Below are positions 6,975-14,920 of a stretch of DNA of 24,619 nucleotides, one piece after another; position 1 is the first letter of the stretch, and the number at the start of each line of letters is the position of its first letter. The translations under genes and the position numbers were made by a program. The DNA comes from CBFHWU01 sp965659665 (GTDB taxonomy: Bacteria > Bacteroidota > Bacteroidia > Flavobacteriales > Flavobacteriaceae), in assembly GCA_965659665.1 (NCBI GenBank), contig CBFHWU010000008.1, positions 1 through 24,619 of the forward strand, given 5' to 3'. Under the pieces are notes generated by a model. The model was not told the origin of the DNA. It saw only the letters and a list, made by a program, of their open reading frames with translations, and made no database searches.

Positions 6975-7883
6975 ATGAAATGCACTTTAATTTTAATCTT
7001 AACAAGTATTAGTATGAGTTTATTAGCACAAAATCCTAAATGGTTAGACAGAGAAGAATATCCATTTGAAAGTAATTATCTACAACTTCCAATGGGAAAA
7101 ATGCACTATGTAGATGAAGGCAAAGGCGAACCCATTGTAATGGTTCACGGAAACCCAGGGTGGTCTTTTGAATATCGAAATATTGTAAAAGAAATGTCTA
7201 AAACACATAGGTGTATTGTTCCTGACCATATTGGCTTTGGTCTTTCAGACAAACCCTATAATTGGGATTATTTGCCCGAAAATCACGCCAATAATCTTGA
7301 ACTATTTTTGGATAGTTTAAACCTAGAGAATATTACTTTGGTGGTAAATGATTGGGGCGGGCCTATTGGACTATCGTATGCCATTAAGCACCCAGACAAG
7401 ATTAAAAAAATAGTCATTATGAATACTTGGATGTGGTCTGTTGAAAACGACCCTTATTATCAAAAGTTTAGCGGTTTAATGGGCGGAGGTTTTGGACGTT
7501 TTATGATTAAGAATTTCAATATTTTTGGCAGAAAAGTGGTCAAAAAAGCTGTAGGAGATAAAAAAAAGCTTGATAGACACATTCACAAACATTACTTTAA
7601 ACATTTAGAAACGAAAAAAGACCGAAAAGGATGCTACATATTCCCAAAAGAAATTATTGGGTCAAGCAGTTGGTTGAATAGTCTTTGGAAACAGACAGAG
7701 AAAATAAATTCTATTCCAACAACTATAATTTGGGGGATGAAAGACATTGCCTTTAGAGAACAAGAACTCAATTATTGGGTTGAGCATTGGAATAAACCAA
7801 AAGTGATTAAATTGCAAGAGATTGGGCATTTTCCACAAGAGGAAGCACCCAAAAAAGTGATTGAAGAATTGAAAATAGAATAG
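6975..7883 (+). CDS. Secreted haloalkane-dehalogenase-like alpha/beta hydrolase
   Basis: 302 residues with a cleavable-looking signal peptide (MKCTLILILTSISMSLLAQ). The alpha/beta-hydrolase core is complete: oxyanion motif HGNPGW (58-63), nucleophile elbow VVNDWGGPIGL with Asp126 followed by Trp127, catalytic acid Asp257 in WGMKDIAF, and His285 in EIGHFPQEE. An aspartate nucleophile followed by tryptophan is the signature of haloalkane dehalogenases, where the Trp helps bind the halide; ordinary esterases use Ser. The enzyme would hydrolyse carbon-halogen bonds in the periplasm, but the substrate is unknown, and some family members act on epoxides or have no known dehalogenase activity. It sits 50 bases after the sigma factor and just before an attC-like site, so it is probably cassette cargo. 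Confidence 0.85.
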   Translation: MKCTLILILTSISMSLLAQNPKWLDREEYPFESNYLQLPMGKMHYVDEGKGEPIVMVHGNPGWSFEYRNIVKEMSKTHRCIVPDHIGFGLSDKPYNWDYLPENHANNLELFLDSLNLENITLVVNDWGGPIGLSYAIKHPDKIKKIVIMNTWMWSVENDPYYQKFSGLMGGGFGRFMIKNFNIFGRKVVKKAVGDKKKLDRHIHKHYFKHLETKKDRKGCYIFPKEIIGSSSWLNSLWKQTEKINSIPTTIIWGMKDIAFREQELNYWVEHWNKPKVIKLQEIGHFPQEEAPKKVIEELKIE

Positions 7884-7888
7884 CCAGC

Positions 7889-8020
7889 ACCTAACAAGGT
7901 ATAAGAAATAATAGCGGTTTAATCGCTAAAACGAAAGTAAGTAAATATAAAAAAGGTCTGTGTTTAACCGAAAAGTTAGTGCGTGAAAATCCGCTACTGC
8001 TCATACAATCGCCGTTATTT
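7889..8020 (+). repeat. Integron attC-like recombination site
   Basis: The site begins with ACCTAAC (RYYYAAC, R'') six bases after the hydrolase stop and ends near GTTATTT (8014-8020). The outer ~27 bases at each end are imperfectly complementary: TAAC...ATAGCGG on the left against CCGCTAC...GTTA on the right, with the perfect inner pairing AGCGG/CCGCT. The ~75-base centre is variable. This length and layout match large attC sites of cassette arrays. The right box departs from GTTRRRY. No integron integrase is in the window. Confidence 0.55.
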
Positions 8021-8040
8021 GTCTATAAAAGTTATATTTG

Positions 8041-8120
8041 ATGATGGCAAAAAAAAACCTCCTCTGAAATCATAAGAATGGTTGTTGAAGAATTAAATGC
8101 TGATTGGGGAAGTATTGTTG
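8041..8120 (+). pseudogene. Frameshifted head of a small gene (MAKKTSSEIIR-like)
   Basis: ATGATGGCA followed by nine A's reads MAKKNLL-stop. With one A fewer it reads MAKKTSSEIIRMVVEELN and continues in frame through the 24-bp repeat as ADWGSIV. The head therefore joins the same heptapeptide found at the end of the 5819-6103 frame. A downstream ATG (RMVVEELN) could also initiate. Protein family unknown. Confidence 0.4.
8097..8120 (+). repeat. 24-bp direct repeat, right copy
   Basis: Identical to 6042-6065. Sequence identity stops abruptly on both sides (C versus A before; A versus G after). Here it joins the head of a small gene to the first codons of a decayed ABC ATPase. Confidence 0.9.
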
Positions 8121-8123
8121 GCG

Positions 8124-8961
8124 CTAAGCCAGTTCTAAAAAACCTATCCTTTGAGTTAAATGAAGGAGAAATTTTATCATTTGTGGGGATAGTGGTGCAG
8201 GAAAAACTAGTTTTTTGAAATGTTTATCTGTTCTTGAAGAAGTGGACGCCGATTTGATTCGATTAGATGGTAGGGATTTGAATAGTAACAACCGCTTTGT
8301 TGACCTTCAACATCGAAATCTGGCCATTGTCTTTCAAGAATTTCCATTATTTTCCCATATTAATTTAAAAAGTAATATATTATATGATCTTAAGCATTAC
8401 GATACCTTTGAGTTTGAACGAATGATTCAGGTTGCACGACATAAAAACGTATTACATCGATATCCTCATCAACTGTCAGGTGGCGAAAAGCAGCGAGCCT
8501 GTATTGTGAGATCAATTTTAGAAATCATACGTAAATATAAAAGCACCACAATTTTGGTAACACATGATACCGAAAATTTATATCAATACGCAGATAAGGT
8601 TCTCATTGTTAAGGGGGCTACATTTCAGCAATTTGACAACCCTATCAATACCTATTGCAACCCATTAAACTGTTATTGTGCTAGATTACTCGTCGACTTA
8701 AATCGTATTGTAATTGATAATAACCCCTATTATATAAGTCCCGAAAACATAAGATTATCCAAAAATACCAATGTTCAAATAACGGTCAATCAAGCTATTT
8801 TTAGAGAAAATAAGTACAAGATTTTCGGTAAATACAACAACGATGACATCATCTTTTATTCTGATCATAAGCTCAAATCAGGAGCACACATTTATATTGA
8901 CTTTATGGAAAGGGACTTGATAAGTTTTAAAAAGGGATGTGAGGGGTATTTTGAAAATTAA
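8124..8961 (+). pseudogene. Decayed ABC transporter ATPase (FbpC/PotA-like)
   Basis: Homology starts with KPVLKNLSFELNEGEILSFVG, the first strands of an ABC ATPase. The Walker A loop is broken: one base missing in a G-run near 8183-8189 turns GDSGAGKTS into a frame that stops soon after. Restoring one G joins it to FLKCLSVLEEVDAD, the Q-loop VFQEFPLFSHINL and the signature LSGGEKQRACIVRSIL. The next expected part, Walker B and the D-loop (hhhhDEPFSxLD), is missing: the sequence goes straight to IIRKYKSTTILVTHD with the switch histidine. A C-terminal TOBE-like region follows. Both Walker A and Walker B are thus compromised, so ATP hydrolysis is very unlikely. No permease gene is nearby. Confidence 0.8.
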
Positions 8962-9352
8962 AAAAGATCATATCATTGTTGTTTTTGATGGGTACTGCAT
9001 ATTATGTAACTATTTTACGGTTTGGCTTGCCAAAAGAGATGAACAAGAAAACATCTTCTTTACAACCTTTGAAAGTGAGTTTATCAAGAAAAACTTTCCT
9101 CATATACAACTTAATGATACCGTTTTCGTAATAGGTCATCATGATAAAGTTTACACCCAAGCTCAGGCAGTTATTGAGTGTTTAAAAAAAATAAAATGCC
9201 ATCGTTTTTTACGTAAAATATCAACAATAATACCGATGGCTATATCCAATAGAATTTACCGTCTAACGGCTAAACTTCGATACCACATCTTTGGTAAAAA
9301 AAAGGAATGCACCATCCCTGCTGAAATTGTGAGTAAAAGAATTTTAAAATAA
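8939..9352 (+). CDS. DCC family thiol-disulfide oxidoreductase (DUF393)
   Basis: A 137-residue protein with the family's N-terminal motif VVFDGYCILCNYFTVWLAKRD (CxxC at 20-23, the likely redox pair in a thioredoxin-like fold). A middle block DTVFVIGHHDKVYTQAQAVIECLKKI and the characteristic C-terminal IYRLTAKLRYHIFGKKKECTIP follow. DCC proteins are small cytosolic or membrane-associated predicted oxidoreductases of uncertain partner. The start overlaps the end of the ABC pseudogene by 23 bases; starts slightly further in are possible, since the family usually begins close to the first strand. It was probably co-transcribed with the ABC gene, and now with what remains of it. Confidence 0.85.
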   Translation: MRGILKIKKDHIIVVFDGYCILCNYFTVWLAKRDEQENIFFTTFESEFIKKNFPHIQLNDTVFVIGHHDKVYTQAQAVIECLKKIKCHRFLRKISTIIPMAISNRIYRLTAKLRYHIFGKKKECTIPAEIVSKRILK

Positions 9353-9452
9353 ATAAAGTTCACCTCGATTTATTTCTCAATGCAATTCCAAATTTGTTTT
9401 TAGCCTCCCATTAGTTGCTGAGGTTTAAACAAGCCCACAAAACTCTTGTCGA

Positions 9453-9472
9453 CCTTAATAGATTCATTAAGG
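9453..9472. terminator. Hairpin between convergent genes
   Basis: CCTTAAT (9453-9459) pairs perfectly with ATTAAGG (9466-9472) around a 6-base loop. It lies between the stops of the DCC gene (+) and the serine hydrolase gene (-). The T-tracts are weak, so terminator function is plausible rather than certain. Confidence 0.4.
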
Positions 9473-9521
9473 GTTGAGTAGACCATCAAAATAGGTAGAA
9501 AATAAAGGATTTAATATTTGT

Positions 9522-10712
9522 CTACTTCAAATTTTCATATACGGCTCTTTCAAAAGAGGTAAATAAATTATAGGACTCCATATCATTAAACGGAAGAATC
9601 TGAGTCATATAAACCAAAGCAAAATCGTTTTGAAAATCTATAGTAAAATAGGTATTAAAAAATCCTGCCCAGTATGCGGTTCCAATGGGTCTAGTAATAG
9701 AATTTTCTTCATAAGCCCACGCTAATGTCCAATTATCATAACTATCAAAAAAATTATCTTTATCTCCTCTTGGTTTTGTGTCAACATTTCCGACAGGAAC
9801 ATATCGGTGAGTTGTGCCAAAGTCGTTTAGTTGTGGAGTGTTCATTAACTCGAAAGTCACTTCTTCTAAAATTTTAACGCCATTAATTTCTCCTTTGTTT
9901 AGCATACAAGCTAGGAATTTACCATAATCTTCAGGGGAACTCTTTAAGCCTCCTCCAGCATTGTAAAGGGTTGTTGGCTTTAGCTTTGTGTAATCATTAT
10001 TAACTAGCTTTCCTGTGTTTCGATCTCTGTAAGAGGAGGTGACCACCAAATCCTCTAATTCATCAGGAACATTGAACCAGGTACTGTTCATCTGTAATGG
10101 TCCAGTAATATGGGCTCTTAAATAATCCTCTAAATTCATTGCTGAAATGTTTTCTACAAGCCTTCCCACCCAATCTATATTTGTGCCATACATGTAGGCT
10201 GTTCCAGCTTCAAATAACCTTGGCGGATAATTTTCTTTCCATCCAATTTCATCTTTGAGGGTATCCCAATTGGAAAGTTGCGGACTAGAAAACCAATACC
10301 CGAATCCAGCAGTGTGAGTAAGTAAATGCCTTAATGTAATGCTGTTTTGAGGCTCAATTAGTTGGTTGTCTGCGGTTAAAATTTTTCGATTTGCAATCTC
10401 AGGAAGATAAGCATCCAAAGGTTCATCTAATGTTATTTTACCTTGTTCCACCAATTGTAGAGCAGCCACGCACCCAAGGGCTTTTGTCATTGATGCTATT
10501 CTGAAAATATTTTTTTCATTAATGGTATCGTTTCTGTCCCATCTTGAAGGCCCTTTTGAATAAAATTCCATGCTACCATTTTTGTAAATTTTACCCATTA
10601 CAACGGCAGGAATGTGAGAGTTGTTTATTTCATTTGAAATTTTGTCATTCACTGTATTTTGACAAGAGAGGAGAAATACACTCGTAATAGTTACACACAA
10701 TAATTTTTTCAT
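9522..10712 (-). CDS. Serine hydrolase lipoprotein (class C beta-lactamase family)
   Basis: 396 residues with a lipoprotein signal ending LLSC (Cys17). The beta-lactamase/transpeptidase-like fold is shown by SMTK (SxxK, Ser74-Lys77) and YGTN (YxN, Tyr175-Asn178). A late WAGFFNTYF strand corresponds to the third active-site element, where class C enzymes have KTG and the esterase-type relatives often have HxG or WxG. Other family marks are RHLLTHTAGFGY and GGGLKSSPEDYGKFLACML. The family includes esterases, D-aminopeptidases and penicillin-binding-like enzymes. Lacking KTG, this is more likely an esterase or peptidase than a resistance beta-lactamase. It probably sits in the periplasm or on the outer membrane. 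It follows the small membrane gene cluster on the same strand. Confidence 0.88.
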   Translation of the reverse strand: MKKLLCVTITSVFLLSCQNTVNDKISNEINNSHIPAVVMGKIYKNGSMEFYSKGPSRWDRNDTINEKNIFRIASMTKALGCVAALQLVEQGKITLDEPLDAYLPEIANRKILTADNQLIEPQNSITLRHLLTHTAGFGYWFSSPQLSNWDTLKDEIGWKENYPPRLFEAGTAYMYGTNIDWVGRLVENISAMNLEDYLRAHITGPLQMNSTWFNVPDELEDLVVTSSYRDRNTGKLVNNDYTKLKPTTLYNAGGGLKSSPEDYGKFLACMLNKGEINGVKILEEVTFELMNTPQLNDFGTTHRYVPVGNVDTKPRGDKDNFFDSYDNWTLAWAYEENSITRPIGTAYWAGFFNTYFTIDFQNDFALVYMTQILPFNDMESYNLFTSFERAVYENLK

Positions 10713-10713
10713 G

Positions 10714-10884
10714 TTACAAAAAAGTTAGTGACCCAAAAACATAAATTTTAAACATTATAGACTCCGATAATAAAACAGGTCCTAATTGAATAACGAATTC
10801 TTTTTGATCACGATAAACAAATAGGGCTCTCTTTAACTCATCGATTTTAGAAAGATTTTCTTTTGATAGCATATTATTTATCAT
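10714..10884 (-). CDS. Possible 56-aa protein between DUF2834 and the serine hydrolase
   Basis: A 56-codon frame starting MINNMLSKENLSKIDELKRALF, with an amphipathic helix then a hydrophobic C-terminus (FKIYVFGSLTFL). Its ATG overlaps the stop of the DUF2834 gene (TATGATAAATAA) and its stop lies one base before the hydrolase ATG. This packing suggests translational coupling, but composition alone is weak evidence and no family is recognised. It may be a decayed remnant. Confidence 0.35.
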   Translation of the reverse strand: MINNMLSKENLSKIDELKRALFVYRDQKEFVIQLGPVLLSESIMFKIYVFGSLTFL

Positions 10885-11188
10885 AATTGTGGTACAAGTA
10901 CAAGGGTAGTGCTAAAGAAAACCCAACCAAAAATAAAGACAGCACATATTTGATAAAGTGTAGGCGTGATATTTTTTTAACTGCAAATTGATAAATGATA
11001 AAAACCAAAAAACTTGTTGCTGCGATGGATAAATCTGCATTGAGAATTTGTGAAGAATAATTTAAGTTGATCTGCTGAAAGAAAAGATGAGTTGACCATG
11101 CCCAGTTATTTGATTCTAACAACTTGAAAATAAAATAATAAGGTAAAAGTGTACCAATTATGCAAAGGAATAAAAAAAGTTTTTTCAA
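10874..11188 (-). CDS. DUF2834 family membrane protein
   Basis: A 104-residue protein with three hydrophobic helices: 3-22 (LFLFLCIIGTLLPYYFIF), about 50-70 (LSIAATSFLVFIIYQF) and about 83-100 (LSLFLVGFSLALPLYLY). The LLPYYF opening and the DLSIAA segment after NADL are typical of DUF2834, a small bacterial inner-membrane family of unknown function. The ATG at 11188 follows the previous stop after 3 bases, so it belongs with the other small membrane genes upstream. It is probably expressed as an operon with them and perhaps with the serine hydrolase. Confidence 0.7.
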   Translation of the reverse strand: MKKLFLFLCIIGTLLPYYFIFKLLESNNWAWSTHLFFQQINLNYSSQILNADLSIAATSFLVFIIYQFAVKKISRLHFIKYVLSLFLVGFSLALPLYLYHNYDK

Positions 11189-11191
11189 TTC

Positions 11192-11383
11192 TTAGGCTCT
11201 ATTTTTTGGTTTTTTTGAAGGAATTCTGCCTTGATTTCCTATTCCGTCAAAATCATTCTCATCAAAACTTTCAGAATGTTCCTTTCTTTGAATGCGGTGC
11301 TGAGTCCTTATAATGGTTAAAAGAAAATAAGCATAAACCACAAAAATGATCAGACCAATAATAAACATCAATTTATTTGTCAT
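11192..11383 (-). CDS. Small single-span membrane protein
   Basis: 63 residues: an N-terminal hydrophobic helix (LMFIIGLIIFVVYAYFLLTII), then a charged cytoplasmic tail with a basic RTQHRIQRK, an acidic SESFDENDFDG and a basic end (RIPSKKPKNRA). Family unknown. Its ATG overlaps the end of the upstream small gene (GATGACAAATAA), and its stop is 3 bases before the DUF2834 ATG. The tight packing supports it as a real gene. Confidence 0.6.
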   Translation of the reverse strand: MTNKLMFIIGLIIFVVYAYFLLTIIRTQHRIQRKEHSESFDENDFDGIGNQGRIPSKKPKNRA

Positions 11384-11546
11384 CTTTTCGTCTTTGTCTT
11401 ATTGCAATAGCAAACCCAAGAATAGTTATCGGCCATAAACCGACATATATGCCCTCTAATTGGTTACCAGTAAACCATAGCGTAACAGAATACAGGAAAC
11501 TAAAAAAGGCAAGCAGTATGGGATAATATTTACTTAAAAATTTCAT
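11373..11546 (-). CDS. Small two-helix membrane protein (57 aa)
   Basis: A 57-codon frame, MKFLSKYYPILLAFFSFLYS... ending GFAIAIRQRRKDDK. Two hydrophobic segments (9-24 and about 33-48) are joined by a short FTGNQLEG loop, followed by a positively charged tail. It opens the cluster: its stop overlaps the ATG of the 63-residue gene by 11 bases, and DUF2834 follows. No family is recognised. The conserved-looking topology and packing make it a better gene candidate than its length suggests. Confidence 0.55.
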   Translation of the reverse strand: MKFLSKYYPILLAFFSFLYSVTLWFTGNQLEGIYVGLWPITILGFAIAIRQRRKDDK

Positions 11547-11761
11547 AATTCAGTCTTATTACGCAATATATAACATTTAAATATAATATGTCTTGAAGTT
11601 TTTGGGTGATTTTGACGAAATTCGTTGAGCTATCCGTTCAAAAAAGGAGTTTTACGAAATAAATTAAGGTTGAAATAAAACCTAACACTGTAATAGTAAG
11701 AACTTAAAATTCCATTGTATTAGCGCTCTGGTGCTCATCAAAAGGTAAACAATAGGAGCGT

Positions 11762-12829
11762 TTATTGTTTTTTCCAAAAGGTGATTCCTCCAGCTTGCTT
11801 TCCAACATCAATGGATGCGACAATCTCAAAATTTGTCAAGCAAATAACATCTACTTTACCCTGCTCTCCCCCTACACCCTCCAATGAAACAAAAGCAAAT
11901 TTATTATCATCAGCAATAGCAATTCCATGACTTATGGTCGTTGAATTTTTCAACTTCTTTATTCGGGTTTTACTTTCTAAATCCCAAATAGATGTAGCTC
12001 CGTCATTTTTAATGGTTGCCAACATATATTTACCATTAGGAGTTATTTCAACGTTATAAGGTCCGTTTGAGGTTGGCATACGCTTTGAAACGCTCCAATC
12101 ACTTAAGTTTACTTCAATAATTTCATTACTTCCATTTCCAGCGATGTAAACATAATTTTCAACAGGATGGGGAACGACCCAGGTAGGTTGAATATAGGAA
12201 TGCATATTGGGCATACTATTATCATTCATATCCATCTTTGTTGAATTGTGAGGCTTAAGGTTCAACATTCGGTTTACTTTTAGTTTTACCGCATCAATTT
12301 CAAAAAGCGTACCTGACATCATGGCAACGGAGTAATGAAATAAACCGTTGACAGACATTCTTGAACCATGAGGCATTATTCCTGTGTTAATTCTAGTAAT
12401 TTCAGACATGGTTTCTGGGTCTACAACAGAGACGCTGGACGGTTTCATCGAACCATGTAAATTAAAGTTTACGCAATACAACATTCCAGTAAACTTTGAA
12501 ATCTCCATTGTTGCAGGAAAAAGACCAAGATTGGTTTTGCCCACCATTCTATTATCCCCAGTTGTATATTTGACTAGTTTTCCATTAGGGGTTCCATGTG
12601 CCAATGAAACGTACCAATATTTTCCATTGGGATCTATCGTTATTCCATGAGGACCTTCAATCTCAGTGTATATAAACCCCACCTTTATTCTGTCGAGTTC
12701 AGTGATGTTTTCGCCATCAAATTGTAGTAACGAAACAGTATCCTCAGACTCTGAGGCCACATACACATAATACTCTTGACTATGAAGAGAATAACAACAA
12801 AAAAACAATAGGAGGAGCGTTCTTACCAC
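11762..12829 (-). CDS. YncE-like YVTN beta-propeller protein with Met/His-rich insert
   Basis: 355 residues with an N-terminal signal peptide (ending near HSQ, residue 18) and repeated beta-propeller blades of the YVTN/YncE type: YYVYVASESEDTVSLL, GPHGITIDPNGKYWYVSLA, ENYVYIAGNGSNEIIEV, GPYNVEITPNGKYMLATI, SHGIAIADDNKFAFVSLE. A loop at about 192-210 is rich in Met, His and Asp (MDMNDNSMPNMH, 199-210), with further HGSM and MPHGSRMS segments at 126-129 and 152-159. These could coordinate copper, but that is only an inference. The start is a GTG located just after the stop of the upstream LVIVD gene, so the two are an operon. Family function is ligand or partner binding in the periplasm or at the cell surface. 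Confidence 0.8.
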   Translation of the reverse strand: MVRTLLLLFFCCYSLHSQEYYVYVASESEDTVSLLQFDGENITELDRIKVGFIYTEIEGPHGITIDPNGKYWYVSLAHGTPNGKLVKYTTGDNRMVGKTNLGLFPATMEISKFTGMLYCVNFNLHGSMKPSSVSVVDPETMSEITRINTGIMPHGSRMSVNGLFHYSVAMMSGTLFEIDAVKLKVNRMLNLKPHNSTKMDMNDNSMPNMHSYIQPTWVVPHPVENYVYIAGNGSNEIIEVNLSDWSVSKRMPTSNGPYNVEITPNGKYMLATIKNDGATSIWDLESKTRIKKLKNSTTISHGIAIADDNKFAFVSLEGVGGEQGKVDVICLTNFEIVASIDVGKQAGGITFWKKQ

Positions 12830-12832
12830 TAT

Positions 12833-14920
12833 CTAATTATCTAATGGGGGATTTGATATAATTTCAAAAAGCTCGAAAAGATTTTTTGCACCAAGTGCTT
12901 CATCAAGAGTTTTGTCTGTCTTGAACTGATTTGTGTTGGAATTATCAATGGGTTTATCAAGTATTTTTAATGCCCCTATTCCCGTAAAAAAATCAGAATA
13001 AAAAACAGTTTCTTTAAAAAATTGAGCTCCCCAGGCCATAGGCGAATTAGCCACATAACCATTTGGCAAACCAGTGTTAAACGATGCTATCTCTCTGCCT
13101 TGTTTGTACAAATCTCCCATCAAATCACCACTTATATCAACCACTCTCACTCCTGCTGTATACATCCCGATGAAAAGCATGTCATCTTCCACCCAAAAAT
13201 TATGAGAGCCATGTCCTGGAACTTCATATCTGGCCACTTCTTTAGGATTATTGAGATCAGTAAAATCAATGAAATGTAAAAAACCAGCTGTTTCGTTGGG
13301 AGAATCACCATCTACACCTTCTGGAAAGATTTCATCCCCAGCGATGACATAAAATTTTCCAGTAGATTTACTTTTGAACGGAAATGCAGCGTGGTTAGCC
13401 CCAGATGCATACCTGTAATTTCCAATCTCAACAGGATTTGATGGCGAACCACCAGCCACTCCATTGCCCACATCAATAAGGGATACACCATGTTTCCAGT
13501 TCGATGAATAAGCAATGCCGTTTTCAATCCAAACGTCATGAATTGCTGAGCCAGCTTCGTCCACCTGAAAAGAACCAACTTCATAAGGCGAGGAAGGGTT
13601 GTCAATATTAATTACGAAGAACTTTGAAGGGTTAGCAAATGCATTTAAGGCATACACATGGTTATCATAAATAAAGATATTATGAACGCCTCCAGTTAAA
13701 TTCTTGGAATACTCTGAAAGTATTTGGATGTCTTTAGGGTTAGAGATGTCTAAAATAATAATACCGTTTTTTCTGTTTGAGGCACCTTCTCTTGAGATTA
13801 CTCCTATTTTACCATCCTCAGAGATTTTAACATCATTTACTATTCTTGCGTCAACAGTTACGCTATTAACTTTAGTTATTTCTGAAGGGTCAGTGACGTC
13901 CCAAACATAAAAAGTACCATCAGAACCCCATGTACCAGAAATACCATAATCACGTCCGTCGGTACCTTCAAAAAACCAGGCATCGGAAGTTCTTCGATCC
14001 GTTACTTCCCCTCTGCTCAATTGGACCATTTCTTTTGCGCTATTTCGATCTACTACATTTATTTTCATAGATGCGGTGAAGTTCCCTATGGACGCGTAAA
14101 TGGTGTAAAGACCACTGCTATCCGCAACAAAATCTCCATCGTTATTGATCAGTCCACTTGCACTTGAACTTACATCATTTGAAATTCCAGAGAAAGAAAA
14201 GTGAGGATTAATTCCATCAATAATATTACCTTTTTTATCCTTGATCAAGGTCATTATATTAACAACATCACCAGTTCTGACGGTATGATCATCACTGTAT
14301 ATTTCGATTTTGGAAACAGGGTTGTGACTTACAATTATTTTTTTTGATTTTTCAACGCCATCGATTCTTGCAGTGATAACGGCAGTTCCTTTTCCGATTG
14401 CAATTAAGTTATTTTGGAGATCGACTTTAATTACTTCAGGATCAGATGAAACGAAGTTAGCGACATTTCCGACTCTTTCATATCCATCACTAGATAATAT
14501 TTTGACAACCGCTTCAATATTTTCTCCTACAAAAATATTATCCATTGTTTCAAAGTCCAATTCAATCGTTTTTGGATAGTTCACCGTAACCTTGAATGTT
14601 TGACTTAACCTATTCCCATCGTCCATACCCACACAAACAGCCACCACTTCGTGAGAACCAGGTTGCTGGGCTTTTATTATGCCATCAATCGGATCTATTT
14701 CTATCGCATTTCCAACGTTGAACGCTCCGTCTTTAACATAATAAATTAAACTGTTACATATTGTTTTGTTCCCATCAAGATCTGTTATAAATGTATCGGC
14801 TTTAAATGTCTCGCCAATGTCAAGAACAACACCGTCAAGGTTGGACTCCATGAACAACGTTTGAGCAAAACCATTTGATACGACAAGTAATAATACAATA
14901 AATGAATACAATACACGCAT
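12833..14920 (-). CDS. Secreted Ig-like (Big2) plus LVIVD beta-propeller protein
   Basis: 695 residues with a signal peptide (MRVLYSFIVLLLVVSNGFAQ). The N-terminal ~300 residues contain bacterial Ig-like (Big2) modules, seen in GSHEVVAVCVG, SSDPEVIKVDLQNNLIAIGKGTAVITARIDG and YTIYASIGNFTASMKINV. The C-terminal ~400 residues form an LVIVD-type propeller: FYVWDVTDPSEI, GIIILDISNPKDI, FFVINIDNPSSP, GVSLIDVGNG, LHFIDFTDLNNP and VRVVDISGD. The fragment NHAAFPFKSKSTGKFYVIAGDE resembles LVIVD proteins annotated near choice-of-anchor or metal-related loci. Likely an extracellular or outer-membrane binding protein. No type IX sorting domain is seen at the C-terminus, so export is presumably by Sec only. 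It is the first gene of the pair with the YncE-like protein. Confidence 0.8.
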   Translation of the reverse strand: MRVLYSFIVLLLVVSNGFAQTLFMESNLDGVVLDIGETFKADTFITDLDGNKTICNSLIYYVKDGAFNVGNAIEIDPIDGIIKAQQPGSHEVVAVCVGMDDGNRLSQTFKVTVNYPKTIELDFETMDNIFVGENIEAVVKILSSDGYERVGNVANFVSSDPEVIKVDLQNNLIAIGKGTAVITARIDGVEKSKKIIVSHNPVSKIEIYSDDHTVRTGDVVNIMTLIKDKKGNIIDGINPHFSFSGISNDVSSSASGLINNDGDFVADSSGLYTIYASIGNFTASMKINVVDRNSAKEMVQLSRGEVTDRRTSDAWFFEGTDGRDYGISGTWGSDGTFYVWDVTDPSEITKVNSVTVDARIVNDVKISEDGKIGVISREGASNRKNGIIILDISNPKDIQILSEYSKNLTGGVHNIFIYDNHVYALNAFANPSKFFVINIDNPSSPYEVGSFQVDEAGSAIHDVWIENGIAYSSNWKHGVSLIDVGNGVAGGSPSNPVEIGNYRYASGANHAAFPFKSKSTGKFYVIAGDEIFPEGVDGDSPNETAGFLHFIDFTDLNNPKEVARYEVPGHGSHNFWVEDDMLFIGMYTAGVRVVDISGDLMGDLYKQGREIASFNTGLPNGYVANSPMAWGAQFFKETVFYSDFFTGIGALKILDKPIDNSNTNQFKTDKTLDEALGAKNLFELFEIISNPPLDN

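Noticed and set aside
9522..10712. Antibiotic-resistance beta-lactamase
   Set aside because: SxxK and YxN are present, but KTG is replaced by a WAG-type strand, which fits esterase or peptidase relatives.
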